Below are positions 11,501 through 24,300 of a stretch of DNA of 64,000 nt, one piece after another. The stretch is from Pelodera strongyloides (taxonomy: Eukaryota > Nematoda > Chromadorea > Rhabditida > Rhabditidae), in NCBI GenBank assembly GCA_036852015.1, contig JAANDG010001194.1, positions 248,001-312,000 of the forward strand, in the 5' to 3' direction. The position numbers and the translations under genes were made by a program. Each line of letters opens with the position of its first letter. The stretch's first letter is position 1. The notes under the pieces were generated by a model. It was not told the DNA's origin. It made no database searches and saw only the letters and a list, made by a program, of their open reading frames with translations.

Positions 11501-14500
11501 CTCCACAAGCTCCTGCAATAATCTCTCCATAAAGCGGTATGTGTCCGTGGTCGGTGAACTTATCACGCATTAAATCATTCATTGTTAGCTGAAAAGGCGG
11601 GATTTAATTTTAACAAATCGTCTTCACTTCACTTCACTCAACAATAACATTCACTTTTACTTCTTTGAGTAAAAATCCACACCTTTTAGCGAGAAAATGA
11701 AAAAAGAATTGTCATTATAAATAAATAAAACTTTTACGCCAATGCGTGGAAGAAACTCACAAACTCACTAACATTCGGCTGGAACATTTAAAGCGAAATA
11801 CTGGCCGGTTTTTGAAACGCACTGCGGACATCAGCATTCTTATGCTGCATATGCAAATGTTCATAAATTGGAATGAAAAATCGAGCTAAATTCTAGCAAT
11901 TTGCACGGATCCTAAGAATTCAGCTGTCCACGATGCGTTTCAAAAACCGGCAGGTATTACGCTTTAAAAATAAAAATGAAAAAAAGCAACTTACTTTGAT
12001 AGCCTTCTCCGGAGCCACACCAACAATTTGTGGCAAAAGACCTCTGTAGAGACCGAGGAGGCCTGAAAAGGTATAGGTACGGTAAGGTAGGTTTCTTTAA
12101 ATGCTCCCGTTACCTGTTAGTTTCATACCTTTTGAAAACACGAATTGTCGGTCTCTTTGACGGAACAAGCTACAGCAAACATTTCAGCAAAACTAACAAC
12201 ATAGTGATGGACAAAATGTAAAGAGCTCACCTTCAAACTTGATAACCTTCCTGAAGCAATCCAGACTGTTCTTGTACATTACCTAAATGGATAAACTTAA
12301 TAAGTCAACATCAATCCACACAAGAAACAACAATGAAGTCGTTAAGCATAACCCACCCACGATTCAATATAGATCTAATATACATTTGAACATTTATAGC
12401 TTTACGCACACATCCGCACTGGATGGAAAACACAGAAATATATCAATATTGTATAAACTAATTCATAAGAAGTGACGTTATAGATGTTTCTTTACAAATA
12501 ATATAGATAATATACAGCAATTTAAGCAGCATATTTCAACAATTTGAATAGGAAGTAGAGAAAGCTGTGAGAGTGAAGAGGAGCCACAAGTTTAAAAAAA
12601 AGTCACCTCTCCCACAAATGAGCCCGTCCTTTGATTCTGCATTCTTGTCTTCACCAAGTCGATGGGGTACACGGCTGTGGCTCCGCACGCTCCGGCAATC
12701 GAACCCATCAGGAAACGGTAGGCCGACTCGAGGAACTGGAAATTTGCATAAATTATAAAGGAAAGTGTGCGGGAGAGTCGTTCTAACCCCATTTGAAAAG
12801 GTGTGCATGCTTCAAAACGACAATAAGTAGTTAAATATTAACTTATGGGATGTTTCGTTCGTTTCGTTCCTATAATGTCTCGCAAGTTAGCTAAAAAAAA
12901 GGTGCTTGCCACATGGTAATAAGCCAGTCTTCACGGCTGCAATCATCGATGAAGCGATTCGTCCACAACAAACTACTGTAGATATACACAACAGAATGAT
13001 CACGTGGCCAACGCACTACGTTTCCCTCATAAGTAGGTACCATGCAAGATGCAGAGATAAATCAGATAAAACATGTACCTAAGTTAATTTCAAAGTAAAT
13101 CCTACCGCAGTTCCAAATCCTCTCTGTTCCTTATTATCGACCGCCTTGATGTTGGTGAGTCTGGTGATCTGGGAGTGTCTCTTCAAACGCTCCGGGTCGA
13201 TTAACTCAATGTCGTGAAGACTGAGGGACTTCATTCCCGGATGGGCCAACTCGCTGAGGTGGAACAGAATCTCCACCTAAATTTAGAAACTATGAATACC
13301 GATACAAAGCTACTTTGCTACCTCAGTTGTTTAGCCAATCCGTAAATAAGGTAACTCGCTACAGAGTTACAAGTTTCAATGAAAATAAATTTTAAGAAAC
13401 GCTCCGCCGCTAATAACAAACGCCTGATCCCCGATACAGCAAACAGCATATCACCACCGAGATATATCGTTAGTGAAATGCAAAATTAAAATTTTTTGAG
13501 ACTACTTGCAAGTAGGATAATGATCAAATAATCAAGTTCACCTCATATGGAGTGATCTGTGCATAACTTTGCGTTGCATGTAAAAACTCTTCCTTGGTCA
13601 TCTCCATATCTAGATTACCGCGGCACTGAGAGAGGTACCTGAGAAAAAAAAACGGTTTTAGATTATTTAGAATCAGAATGAAGGGCCCCCAAAGCTATTC
13701 CTTAAAAAAAACACGCCAAAGAATTAAAGCGAAATAGGGCTGGGTTTTGAAAGGCATCTCAAATAAATTTATGCAGATTGGGGTCGATTTTCTTTTCCAT
13801 GTAATGCACGGCAGTGTAGGTGCAGTTATTTGGCATCGCTTCAAGAACCGGCCGTTATTTCGCTTTAACATTCAATTAGTGTAACAGAGTAAAATCGAGC
13901 TCAACTATTTGTTAATAAATGAATATATTCTTTTAACAAATATGCAAATTGTCTGATGTCGCCTACCTCATTTTTATGAAAGAAAAAAGAAACAAAACAA
14001 GTTAAAGCTTACACTCTCTTGATCAGCTCCATCTTTGACAGCAGACTGTTGAAAGCCGTGTAGTATGGGAACGTCACCTGAATCGATAAAAAGTGATACC
14101 CAATCAATAAAGACACACACACAAACAAGTTCCTTTGCAATTACAGTGCCTTCTGTGGATTACAGCGAGTGTCACACACAAAAAAATCAGGTGCACCAAG
14201 TACCACGGAATCAACACACTGCTACATCCTGACACATCATTAGCGAGGGGAGGATAATAAGATAACACGACGCGGAAGATTGGTCCACAGGTATGTAGCG
14301 TCACAAACGTACCGGGGCACAAATCTCCCGCGTGGATAGGTCAGCTGGGGATAACTTCATGGCCGGAACATTTTACATACAATGTTTCACCCAAACATAC
14401 AACTAACTATAGAACTATGGAGTTTGGTACATACAACAGGGAAGAGAGTCAGCCAAGTAGCGACACCAAAAGACAAGCATGCAACACTACACAACACAGA

Positions 14501-17500
14501 ACAGAAATACAAACTCACTCTCCGGCCTTCAATGCCAAACTCAAACTGCAATCAGTGAGCGAATGAGTGAAAATATCCCACTAACTAACAACAAGCAACC
14601 ATACATTTGACAAATAGTTACGTTGTTACGTACTTGTAAGTAAAATCCAAAAGTTCGCGTGGTGGTTGTTATATATATATATCGCGGATGCAAATGCAAA
14701 AACACATACTTTCACCAACCAATTTAAAAAGTTACAACTTACAACACGTAGTTAAAGTAACAATACATAAAACGCTACTGGTAACTAACAACAATAACGC
14801 AACACACCTACATACTTGACAGCTACAAACTACAAACAACCCACAACAAAACCTTCACTCTACCTTATGTCCAGTGGCTCCTCCTCCAGACACAGCAATC
14901 AGATTGTTTCTGACAAAACTGGTCAGAAGGTGTCCCTTCACTGTGGTCATAATGTGCTGGAAATCGACGGATGAAATCGTACCGTCATCCTTGGTATCGT
15001 ACCTAAAATAGCAATAAACATTAATAAAATGCTAAACGAGTATTAGTGCTAAAGATCATAAACCATTAAATAAGTGCGATCGTTTTCTCCAGTTACATTG
15101 GAAGATTGGTTTGCAGTCAGTCCTAAGTTTACTAACCGGATACGCGACAATAATAACGGACCAGTAGTATCCGATCACACCGTTGGATATAATTGCTTAA
15201 CAACAAGGTAACTTTGCACAAAACCAGAAAGGTGTCAGTAATACAATGCATAGCTTAGAAAGGTAATTTATAGCTTGTAAACGAGTGAAGGATTTAAAAA
15301 AAAGAGACAAAACAGAACGTGTCAGATATGACCAAAAATAGATAGATGACTGTACCGCTTGAAAGCCTGGTTTCCTTGTTCCTCGTAGAAATCGTGCAAG
15401 AGTTGGCAAAAGGCATAATATCCTATCGAACGTTTGCGCTCCCTGAATGAAAACAACACATAACGTATGAGGCGATACAGGCAAAAGTCCATGTCCACAA
15501 CAATACATTAAACAGCATAGAAATACTACTAAATACAGAAAGAAATTAAATTTCCTGAATTTCTCATGCAAAAACCATAAAAATGAAAAAATAATCACGA
15601 TCACGAACGAGTATTCTATTATTAGTCGAAATAGAAATATTAGTCGAAATCGAAGCATCGAAATAGAAACAGTTCAAGACAAAGCAGAAAAATGTTAAGT
15701 AGCTGATGAAACATGGATACTTTGAAGGAAAGTGCTCAGATAAGCAGCCCCGAAAAAAAGAGCTACTCAAAATAAAAATAAAACATACTTTCCAAAGTAC
15801 TTCTGTATGAACTCGGAATTAAAGTCAAAGTCCATGTCGTGAAGAGGTTGACTGTGCCTGAATATAAGAATAACATCATACACTTATAAAAATATAATAA
15901 AGATGCGAATTAGAATATAAACTACGAAACAGAATATGTACCATCATCAGTGAAAAAGATAAGTAGAAAAAGAAAATTGCTGCCCTCAAATAACATCCTC
16001 AAAAAAGGTAAAGAACAACGCCCCATTTCATAGGTTATACTTGCCACTCGACTTCATATCGTCATCAGCTAAAGCGAAATGCTAGCCCCTTTGGAAAATT
16101 TGCATATGATAAGCAAATCCTATGCATCCTATGCTAATTTTGTACGATTGCCGTGGACGATCGTACAAAATTAGCATAGGATACATAGGAGATCGTACAA
16201 AATTAGCATAGGATACATAGGATTTGCTTATCATATGCAAATTTTCCAAAGGGGCTAGCATTTCGCTTTAATAAACTAATTTTTAGGGTGCAAAAGAATC
16301 TCTACTCTTTCAAATCTGCCTGAAATTCACATTTTCGTAATTATCAATTATCAAGTTACCTAATGATCGCTTGGAACTCATCACAGGTAATCGAATCCGA
16401 GGCGTTCTTGTCGAACAACTCAAAAGCAGTCAGATAGAGAGCATCGGGACTAGAATAATCAAATTATACTAATAAATTAGTACAAAAACGCACAGCAAAG
16501 GTAAGAACCCCCTCTCAATCACATTTATCCTCTTGTACACAAGTCGCTACCCAATTTTCAACAATTTTATCTCTGAACATTTCAAGTTTAATTAAAACAC
16601 AAGAGTCGTACTGATATTACATTAACTACCTTTCCACGCGAGAACACCTGAACATCAAAGCTCATTCATATACGAACAATAGCACACTGAATATGAGGCA
16701 AGAGGCAATGATCAAAATACGCAACATCCGTCATACCTGCAGAGAAGTGCTTCAAAGGCACTAAACTCCTCGAAGGAGATGTCTCCGTCCTTGGTGGTGT
16801 CCGCAGCTGAAGCCAGCAGCCGAACCGTCTCCCGGTTGTAGTTCTCCTCCGTGTACAGGCCCAGGAACCTAAAGATACAATACATAAATGTCAGTGCAGA
16901 AACACAAATGGCGTTCAATGTAGGATTTCCTGTGTATTATTGTATTTTCGCTCACTGCACATTTTATCTGTGCTATTCTTCGACAAACTGTGCGTTTACA
17001 CATTTGTGTGCGTAATAAATATTATTATTAAGGACAACTCGCATATCAGCGGATTCGACAACAAACCGACACGATTTCATTATAAAAAAACTTATAATAA
17101 TTCACATATCAATAATTCAATGGAATTCAAACCTGCGGATGAAATCATCAGGTGTCATGTACTTCTTTCCATTCTTCTCCTTGCTAGCAAATCGTTCGAA
17201 AATTGGTCTGAAATCATCAATTTATAAGATATAGTTATCCACCAAACACCAGTGCGAAACTTCTAAATACACAAATCGTTCCCAAACCCTACAACTCTTA
17301 CCTGAGATGATCGGGATTGGCCCTTGGTAGGGATCCTCTTTGTGCCAGAGCCGTCTCCGCATTACACGACGCAGTTCTGACAAACGGCAACAGCCGAAGG
17401 GTCGGCTGGGTGAACTGGAACATCGAACATGACAAGTATTATTGACAAATCAACATCGATCGATAATAATATATCAACGATCCATGTCTGACAAAAGGTT

Positions 17501-17837
17501 CAAATGTACCAGCGGACCAGAATCCTAAACTACCTAAATATCTATAAACCGAACATCATAAATCGCCCTGAAACACTACACTTTAACCTGGTCACCCTGC
17601 AACCAACTTGCACATAATACAGTTACAACCCCACACTTTTTTTCGATAATAGTGCCAAGCCGCCAATTGACAACCGGGTGGGAGTCATAAATGCGTTACC
17701 ACCACACTTCAGGTAAATTGAAAGGTCATTTGCATATAAACAAGATAAAGATAGCTTACGGGGTCGTTGTTTGGGAGCACATCCGTGAGAGTCCGCCGTC
17801 TAGTGGAATCGAATGCGGACCGACACGGCACTTCCAT
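8583..17837 (-). CDS. calcium-regulated mitochondrial aspartate/glutamate carrier (aralar/citrin)
   Basis: Twenty-three exons, all in phase: 17837-17760, 17414-17302, 17207-17133, 16868-16737, 16449-16360, 15857-15789, 15442-15356, 15002-14864, 14545-14519, 14077-14013, 13638-13542, 13276-13106, 12735-12607, 12282-12231, 12062-11995, 11588-11490, 11253-11176, 11012-10939, 10717-10648, 10381-10237, 9414-9245, 8997-8932, 8660-8583. The protein is 723 residues with the microexon and 714 without; human relatives are about 675. The N-terminal half carries EF-hand loops ([12 protein letters not shown] at 112-123, [12 protein letters not shown] at 146-157, [12 protein letters not shown] at 217-228). 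The C-terminal half has three mitochondrial-carrier repeats with signatures PIDLVK (405), PLEIVK (503) and PADVIK (596). It exchanges aspartate for glutamate plus a proton across the inner mitochondrial membrane, and cytosolic calcium activates it through the EF-hands (known for the family). One intron is GC-AG. The gene looks intact and functional. Confidence 0.97.
9500..9680. repeat. foldback element, CCGGCCGG family, carrier intron 20
   Basis: Arms CAAAGCGAAATACCGGCCGG and CCGGCTGGTATTTCGCTTCA, with an AT-rich centre. Lies between carrier exons 10381-10237 and 9414-9245. Confidence 0.85.
10937..10938 (-). other. GC splice donor (GC-AG intron) in the carrier gene
   Basis: Exon 11012-10939 ends in CTTAG and the intron starts GCAAGT. 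This is the only donor that keeps [12 protein letters not shown] in frame with the next exon. AG|GCAAGT is the classic strong GC donor. Confidence 0.9.
11788..11968. repeat. foldback element, CCGGCCGG family, carrier intron 15
   Basis: Arms TTTAAAGCGAAATACTGGCC and CCGGCAGGTATTACGCTTTA, between carrier exons 12062-11995 and 11588-11490. Confidence 0.85.
13724..13868. repeat. foldback element, CCGGCCGG family, carrier intron 10
   Basis: Shorter and more diverged copy: left arm TTAAAGCGAAATAGGGCTGG, right arm GAACCGGCCGTTATTTCGCT. Confidence 0.8.
14313..14360 (-). promoter_or_regulatory. possible internal first exon of the carrier gene
   Basis: Reads [16 protein letters not shown] from an ATG at 14360, with an in-frame TAA shortly upstream and a good donor (CCCCG|GTACGT) ending in phase 0. 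It therefore splices in frame to exon 14077-14013 (VTFPYYTAF). This would give a shorter isoform starting near the last EF-hand region. The evidence is sequence only; transcript data would decide. Confidence 0.4.
14519..14545 (-). other. 27-nt cassette microexon of the carrier gene
   Basis: Encodes FEFGIEGRR between GATGHK and VTFPYYTAF. It is flanked by TTGCAG and GTGAGT, with phase 0 on both sides, so it can be included or skipped. From remembered vertebrate aralar sequence, ATGHQ is followed directly by VSFSYFNAF, so these nine residues look like an insertion. Confidence 0.75.
16070..16271. repeat. foldback element, GCTAGCCCC family, carrier intron 5
   Basis: Arms TAAAGCGAAATGCTAGCCCC and GGGGCTAGCATTTCGCTTTA. 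The middle has an extra tandem copy of a GATCGTACAAAATTAGCATA unit compared with the sister copies at 32187 and 50378. Confidence 0.9.
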
Positions 17838-18896
17838 CGCACGTCTGCAACCACAAAATTACAATTTTAGGTTTTAAACAAATTCAGTGTAGTCGACAGT
17901 GATGATTACAAAATGGCCTATAAGTCAACGGAGTGAATAACAATAACAAATAAGGCAAATGATAGCATGGATGGGATCTCAACTTCCACAACACTCTGAT
18001 TAGTGAATTCAAGTGCCTTGAGCCTCAGGAACACAGTTCATTTGACTTGACACTATCAGTTAGTTGAGAAAAATGAAAGTTATTCATTTGAGATAAGGGC
18101 CTCATTCGGCGGTCAGTTTGTAGTGGACACGAAATGCACGTGTCTCTGACATACAGAAACTTATAGTTATGTTTACAGAGAGAATCGCTTGTCACAATTC
18201 CACCGAATAATTCAGGTAAATACGTGCTCAGTGCTCAGTCATGCAAACATGTGTAAAGTTTAGAAATTAAAAAAAAACTTAGGGTGAGCGAAGGAGGGTA
18301 TATATTTTAAATATATACGTAATATGGTATCCAAAGAAAAGAGACAAAACAAAGAAAGAAAACAATGCGAGAGAGAGAAGAATTAACGAACAAGAACAAC
18401 TGTAAAGGTCACAAAAAGTGAAGAAGCTCAAAGCACACCTCAACAGTATAATTTCCAAACTTCCAAGTAAATGGTCGGGTCGGAAATAAAGAAGTGTAAA
18501 CAACTCTTTTTTTTTCGAGGAATTTTTGAGATCCAGGGAAAACAGGCGGCAACTTGGGGGAGAATGAAAAGAATGATCGTTCAGTCAAGTTGGGCTGATT
18601 CTTGAGGATTTTGTAGGCAAACTGAAGGCACAAACTGAGGTATAGAGAGAAAGAGGAGAGATAGAGAGGTAACGAGGGAAACAGAGAAAGGTAAGACAGA
18701 TATAGAGAGAAAACGAAGACACGAGTAAAAACCTCACAAAAAAAGAGAATTAGAGGAATCAGGAACAAAAATGAGAAGGAAGGAAATCGACAGTTCGGCT
18801 CACACACAAACACGACAGTTGTTCCGAGATCAACTTGTTACTCAACTACCAATAATAATAATAATTAATAATAATAATAATTAATAATAATATAAT

Positions 18897-18938
<42 letters not shown>

Positions 18939-21312
18939 ACAAAATGAACACAGCGATAGTGGTGCGTTAATGAAAATGAAATTAATTTGATTATAACAAC
19001 GATCTGAGTATTTTGCATTTATTTGTATCAATTATATACATGTAGGAACCAGAAACTCGCGGAGAAAACTGAAACATACACCCTAGCCTAGCGACTCTTT
19101 CAGTTCAGAGTACGCAACTTGCAAGACGGAAGAACTATTAGAACTAAGATGAGCGCGCCCTGCAACCATATTTGATCTTGATCTCTTGAACTAAGGTCCA
19201 CACATAAGGTCATAAGTATAAGGTTATCAAGCACATGGATAACTAGTCGTATAATACAATGCAAGTGCGAAAATCAGAGCCTCATACCAAAAGAACCAAC
19301 ACACGAGCAGAGCACATTCAGAGAGCACCCGCAATCAAAAATAATAATAATTAAAAGTAATAATAAATTATAAGTGATACAAATAAATGCAAAATATTCA
19401 ATAGATCGTTGTAATAATCAAATTAATTTCATTTTCATTAACGCGCTATTATGATTGCTTGCAACAATATTATATTTCAAACTACTCCTACGAAAATTTA
19501 TAGCAGTAGCACACTAAAAATACTAAATTTTCTAAATGACTGCAAATATCCATTAATAAAGCAAAAAGCCAAAACATTATAATTTTAAATCGAAACCTAA
19601 AAGTGCCTTGAGCTAAAAGATATCAAAATAGAGCACCGGACCAACGGAACAGAGAATGTGGATCAATAGACAACCACACACAAAAAAAACCAAGGGTGAA
19701 AAGAGAAGGAAATACGAGTGAAACGAAAGAGTCGGACAGAAGGCTAGAGAGTGTTGTAGATAAAGAGAGGACAGACAAGGTGCAGGAAAGAGTAAATAAA
19801 TTAACACATTAGAACGAGCAAACTTTAAACTTGTATTGAATTTGTAAGGTCGTGTAAACTCCAGATCCTGACAAATTTTCAGTGCGATGTTATCACAAAA
19901 AGTTGTACACAACACTAGACTACACAATGATTATCAGAAACGAGGTAAATTGGTGGAAACATAAATTACAAATAAAGAAACAACATCCGACACATAGCAA
20001 ATCAAGGTCACATCATAAACTAAATCAAATCGCGCAAAGAGAAAATAACCAGTGAAACATGTTAAAGAAATTTACTGTTGTTGATTAACATGACGTGATT
20101 ACAGTGCATTTGAAGTGCTAGTAAGTTAAGTCAGTCAGTACCTTCAGAAACTATACAATTTTTTTTTTAATAATCAGAGACTCTATTGATCTAGCTCCGC
20201 AATTTCCGACGTGAAAACCCTTCCCAAAACAAATAAAAACTGTAAGTATAATTCAAATAACTTAAGAAACAACCCACCAGCAAGCCAGAAGTTGTGTTCG
20301 AATTTCAAATGGCCCGTCCAGTACGTGGCCACAGAGACTGAAATTTTAAAAATAAAAACTAACATTTTACAGGGGAGACGAACTAGACTAGGGTGCAGTA
20401 AAAAAATGAAATCCAAGTAAGACAAGGACATGTGAAAAAAATTGGTGAAAAATAAGCAAGGAATGTAAACCCCACAAATAAGAAAGAACGACTAAAAACG
20501 CAGGGAAAAGCAACAACAATATTTATTCCGAGGTGCTCTTTAGCAAACCGCCGGTTATACTGGTAAAACAGTAAAAACAAGAAAAAAATAAACAAAAAAA
20601 CAATTAGAAAATGTAAAACAAATAAAATCCCAACACCAAAATCCCACAACTAACAAATAGTAACAAGATAACGACACTTAACCCAGCTGTAAGCAAAACA
20701 AGGAAACTATCCAAGAAAAGTTAATATTAAAATGAAATAATGAAGTTGAATACGTAATAACCAAAACTACGCAGCAGGCAAGTTTATATGAAACAATTTG
20801 ATTTATCGGATGTATGTCTATTTTTTATAACACTATATCTCTTTCACTCATGCATAGAGCCCACTAAATCAAAGAAATTAAGAAAAAAGAAACAACATGA
20901 GGTAAAAACATATAATGAGTATCTCTTCTTAATTAATACCGAAGTGTGTGTTTCTAAAATTAAAATTAAATTAAATGGTGCCATTAAAAATATAGGGCAG
21001 ACAATATATGGAAAACACTGTAAATGAAAAGAACGAAAAAACCCCTAACACCCCTAGCAACATACGATACGTCTTCACACACACCTTGATATTCCTCCTT
21101 AACTTAAAAGACAACACACTTTCTCAGAGCTGTTAACAATTTGTATTACCAAGATGTAAGGTCTAATGCCACAAGAAACACAATAAGAAAGCTTCCGATT
21201 CAGAAAAGATATACTAACAATTCTACTTAATAAAAGAATACCATCAACTGCCAAAAAGAAAAAGAAAGACAGAAACTACTACGGTATCATAGACTTACCA
21301 GATTCTGGTTCA
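17838..21312. other. intergenic region upstream of the carrier gene
   Basis: AT-rich, with an ATT/AAT microsatellite at 18846-18938 and purine-rich tracts at 18350-18800 that create long minus-strand open frames without splice or codon support. It should contain the carrier promoter and the 3' UTR of the coiled-coil gene. I see no coding exon. Confidence 0.5.
18846..18938. repeat. AAT/ATT microsatellite
   Basis: About 90 bases of AATAATAAT with scattered TAATTAATA interruptions. Confidence 0.9.
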
Positions 21313-24300
21313 TCACTGATGATGATTAATCTGCTGATGTCCCCGGGGATAAAAGAACTGTGGTTGTTGGGAGGGGAAGAAATTATATGTGTGATTTGGC
21401 GGGGGCGGGTGCGGCTGCATATGACCACTCTGATGATGCACATGTGGGTGTGGGTGGTACTGATTCTGTACTACCGAGTACGGCGTACCATTGTTTGGTG
21501 TCTGAGGATGATGGTGATGATTAGGACATCCAGATCCAGATCCAGGGCCGGGGCCGGGGAGAATAGCTTGACGATGCGGACCACCGTGAAGATGACCATG
21601 ATGAGCACCATTTTGTTGCACCGAAACACCACCCTGATGGTGTAGCGGCACAAACGAGGGTGCCATTGGTCTCATCGGTACCATGGAAGGAGCAACATCA
21701 CTCGACATACCCTGAAAAGAAAGTTACTAAATTCCTATTTCGCGACAATTTTTTATTGATCAACATTGGCGTTTTAGGGTTTAGGCCATACAACGTATAG
21801 TGTACTTGTTGTGGGTTACTTCATTTTTCTTCAAGAAATCAAAGAACTTATGTAAGGCAAAAATGACCATCCTGCTTACACAATCTCCACTAATTAGAAT
21901 AACTATTGCCACCACAATGTAGCCAAGGGCAGCACCAGTCAGCAAACTAATGGCCTGGCTCCGGCAACACTACATGGTGTTTCTAATCATTGAAACAAAG
22001 CAAACAAGAATAGTGGTGTCAGAAGATGGAAACGGTCAACCTACCGGATGATGGACATTTGGCATAAACTGTGCTTGTGTGAGCGGCTGTGGTAAGAGTG
22101 CGGGTCTGAATCGGACACTCGACTGGGAATGGGAACTCCTCACAGGAGTAGTCGACGAATAGAGGAACGATGAGTCCGATACCTCCGACATTGACAGACT
22201 CTCCTAAAGACGAAGGGGAATTCAAATTCGAAAATGTGAAAAGAAAAGAAAGGTAAATACATACATGTACATACGTATACGAATCTTATATTAGAACCCC
22301 TCCAAACTACAACGAGCTTAAATTCGAAGGCGCAACTTTCTGCGAGTTAATGAGTCGACAATATGCTTTTTTTCAATTAGACTACACATTTGGAGGTTCA
22401 ACATGAGACTTGCATACTGATTTCTGTTCAGTCTCTGTCTCAATTGAAAAGCGTAAGATAGTAAACGTAACCCACCGGAGTCCTCGCTCGTTTCGAGGAG
22501 TAAATTCCTCTTCTCCTCAAATAGAGCGGAGTTCGATCGTCATCCGACAGTTCGTTGTTGGAACAGCACTCCTGTCCCGACAAGAAGTCGCCAGCAATCA
22601 CCTCGTCTAGCATATCAATCTCATCACTAAATGCCACTTCATCAGTTCATACTATGATCTTTGTTCCCAACCTTCTTCCAAGGATTCTCCGAGCTTGGCT
22701 CGAGAAAGTTTTCAGAAAACACTCGGAAATTAGTCGGAACAAGCTTGGAAAACATTAACGGAGTATATTCAGGTAACAGTTACACGTAGTTCTTAAATAC
22801 ACAACACCACTAAGAGCCTATCAGTGATTAAGCAATAATTTATAAAATTTACTCCACAATAGTAATCAAACATAACTACAAGTATGTGCTTTTTTATTAC
22901 AAACTTTCATCTATTACGAAGTCACTGTCATGTCTACATAGTATATAAACTTATATGGTCGGGATTCGGGGTCACGAAAATATAACTACTATTTTAAAGC
23001 ATAAAAAGTAAACATAAGAAACATAAAATGAAAAAATGAAAAAAAACTCACAGTTCATCATCAATAGAAGAACCGTTTCCCGAAGTGTTCCTGAAGCAGC
23101 GAAAAGATTACACGAGGTATACACACAAAACAAATATAATATGTAATAGTATAATATGTTATGTCCCACATAAGGCTTTCTTCACCTTGACTCCTTGACA
23201 CTTGACACACACAAAATGTACACATGTAAACATTTCCTTGGGTTCATTACGTAAGAATAAATAATATATTAAAACCTAAACATACATATTTTCGCAGCCG
23301 GTCCATTCTGGATAGCCAAAGGACACGTCCACGTCACAAGCGAGACCAATAGACTTGCTGAAAAGGGTAACAGTAACATCACGCACCAATCATCTCCTGG
23401 TTCTTTTGGTCAAAAGGCAGCAAACATCCCCAACTTTACTCATGGAAGTTATGCCGTGTATGCTATGCCCAGATAACGACAACAGTGCTGTATGGCATAT
23501 CGCAACCGCAGTAACAGATTTACGCATTCTAATAGGAAAGGAGAAAAATAAGTATTCCGCCTTGCATTCATCTTCGTCGAGCCCGTTGTGGGTTTTGAGC
23601 ATGTGGTCGATGCAAAAGGAAACGAAACAAACAACGAGACGAAAGACAATAGTTGAATTGTATTGTCTAGGCATCGACAGGCAAAGGGACAAACTAGACA
23701 CACTGCGATATAACCGGCCATCGGGGATCAGCCGTTAATAAACACAAAAAGAGGGAGAATACCAATTCCCACCTCAAGTTGGTCATTTCCATGCAAATTC
23801 TTTTGAACGCACTCGAAGTGGCCTCTTGTTGGAAACGAAGATCTCTCCTGAACGGTTAGAAGTTAGAAGGTCAACAAATAAAACTCAGGGAGGGTATACA
23901 GAAAGATCGGAAGTAGAATACCATGTCGGGTAACGTAATGAGATTGAGATATCATCGTTTTTTTTTTTTTGAAATCCGTACCAATGCCTTAAAATTTAAA
24001 ATAATGTTATAAAGCATGGCGTCCTTTGGTTATTGCCCGAAACCGAAACGCAATGAATTAATGTTACATCTCACTAACATGTGCAATACAACGAAACACG
24101 CCAAAGCCAACATCCATTGGTGGCTTGGTGGCATTCTACGTGGTCATATATCTTAGCTCAGATCACAGGCACTAATACAGTTCACAAAATAGGACCTAAG
24201 GACTGACTAAGAACAACATTAAGGACTCACTTAATCAGTTCCTTGTCCTCCCACACACGTTGCAGTTCTTGTTGAGTCGACTCTTCCAGCGGCACTTCTA

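Noticed and set aside
18409..18813. 134-codon minus-strand open frame rich in Ser, Leu and Phe
   Set aside because: It is the complement of purine-rich simple sequence; no start context, splice partner or domain.
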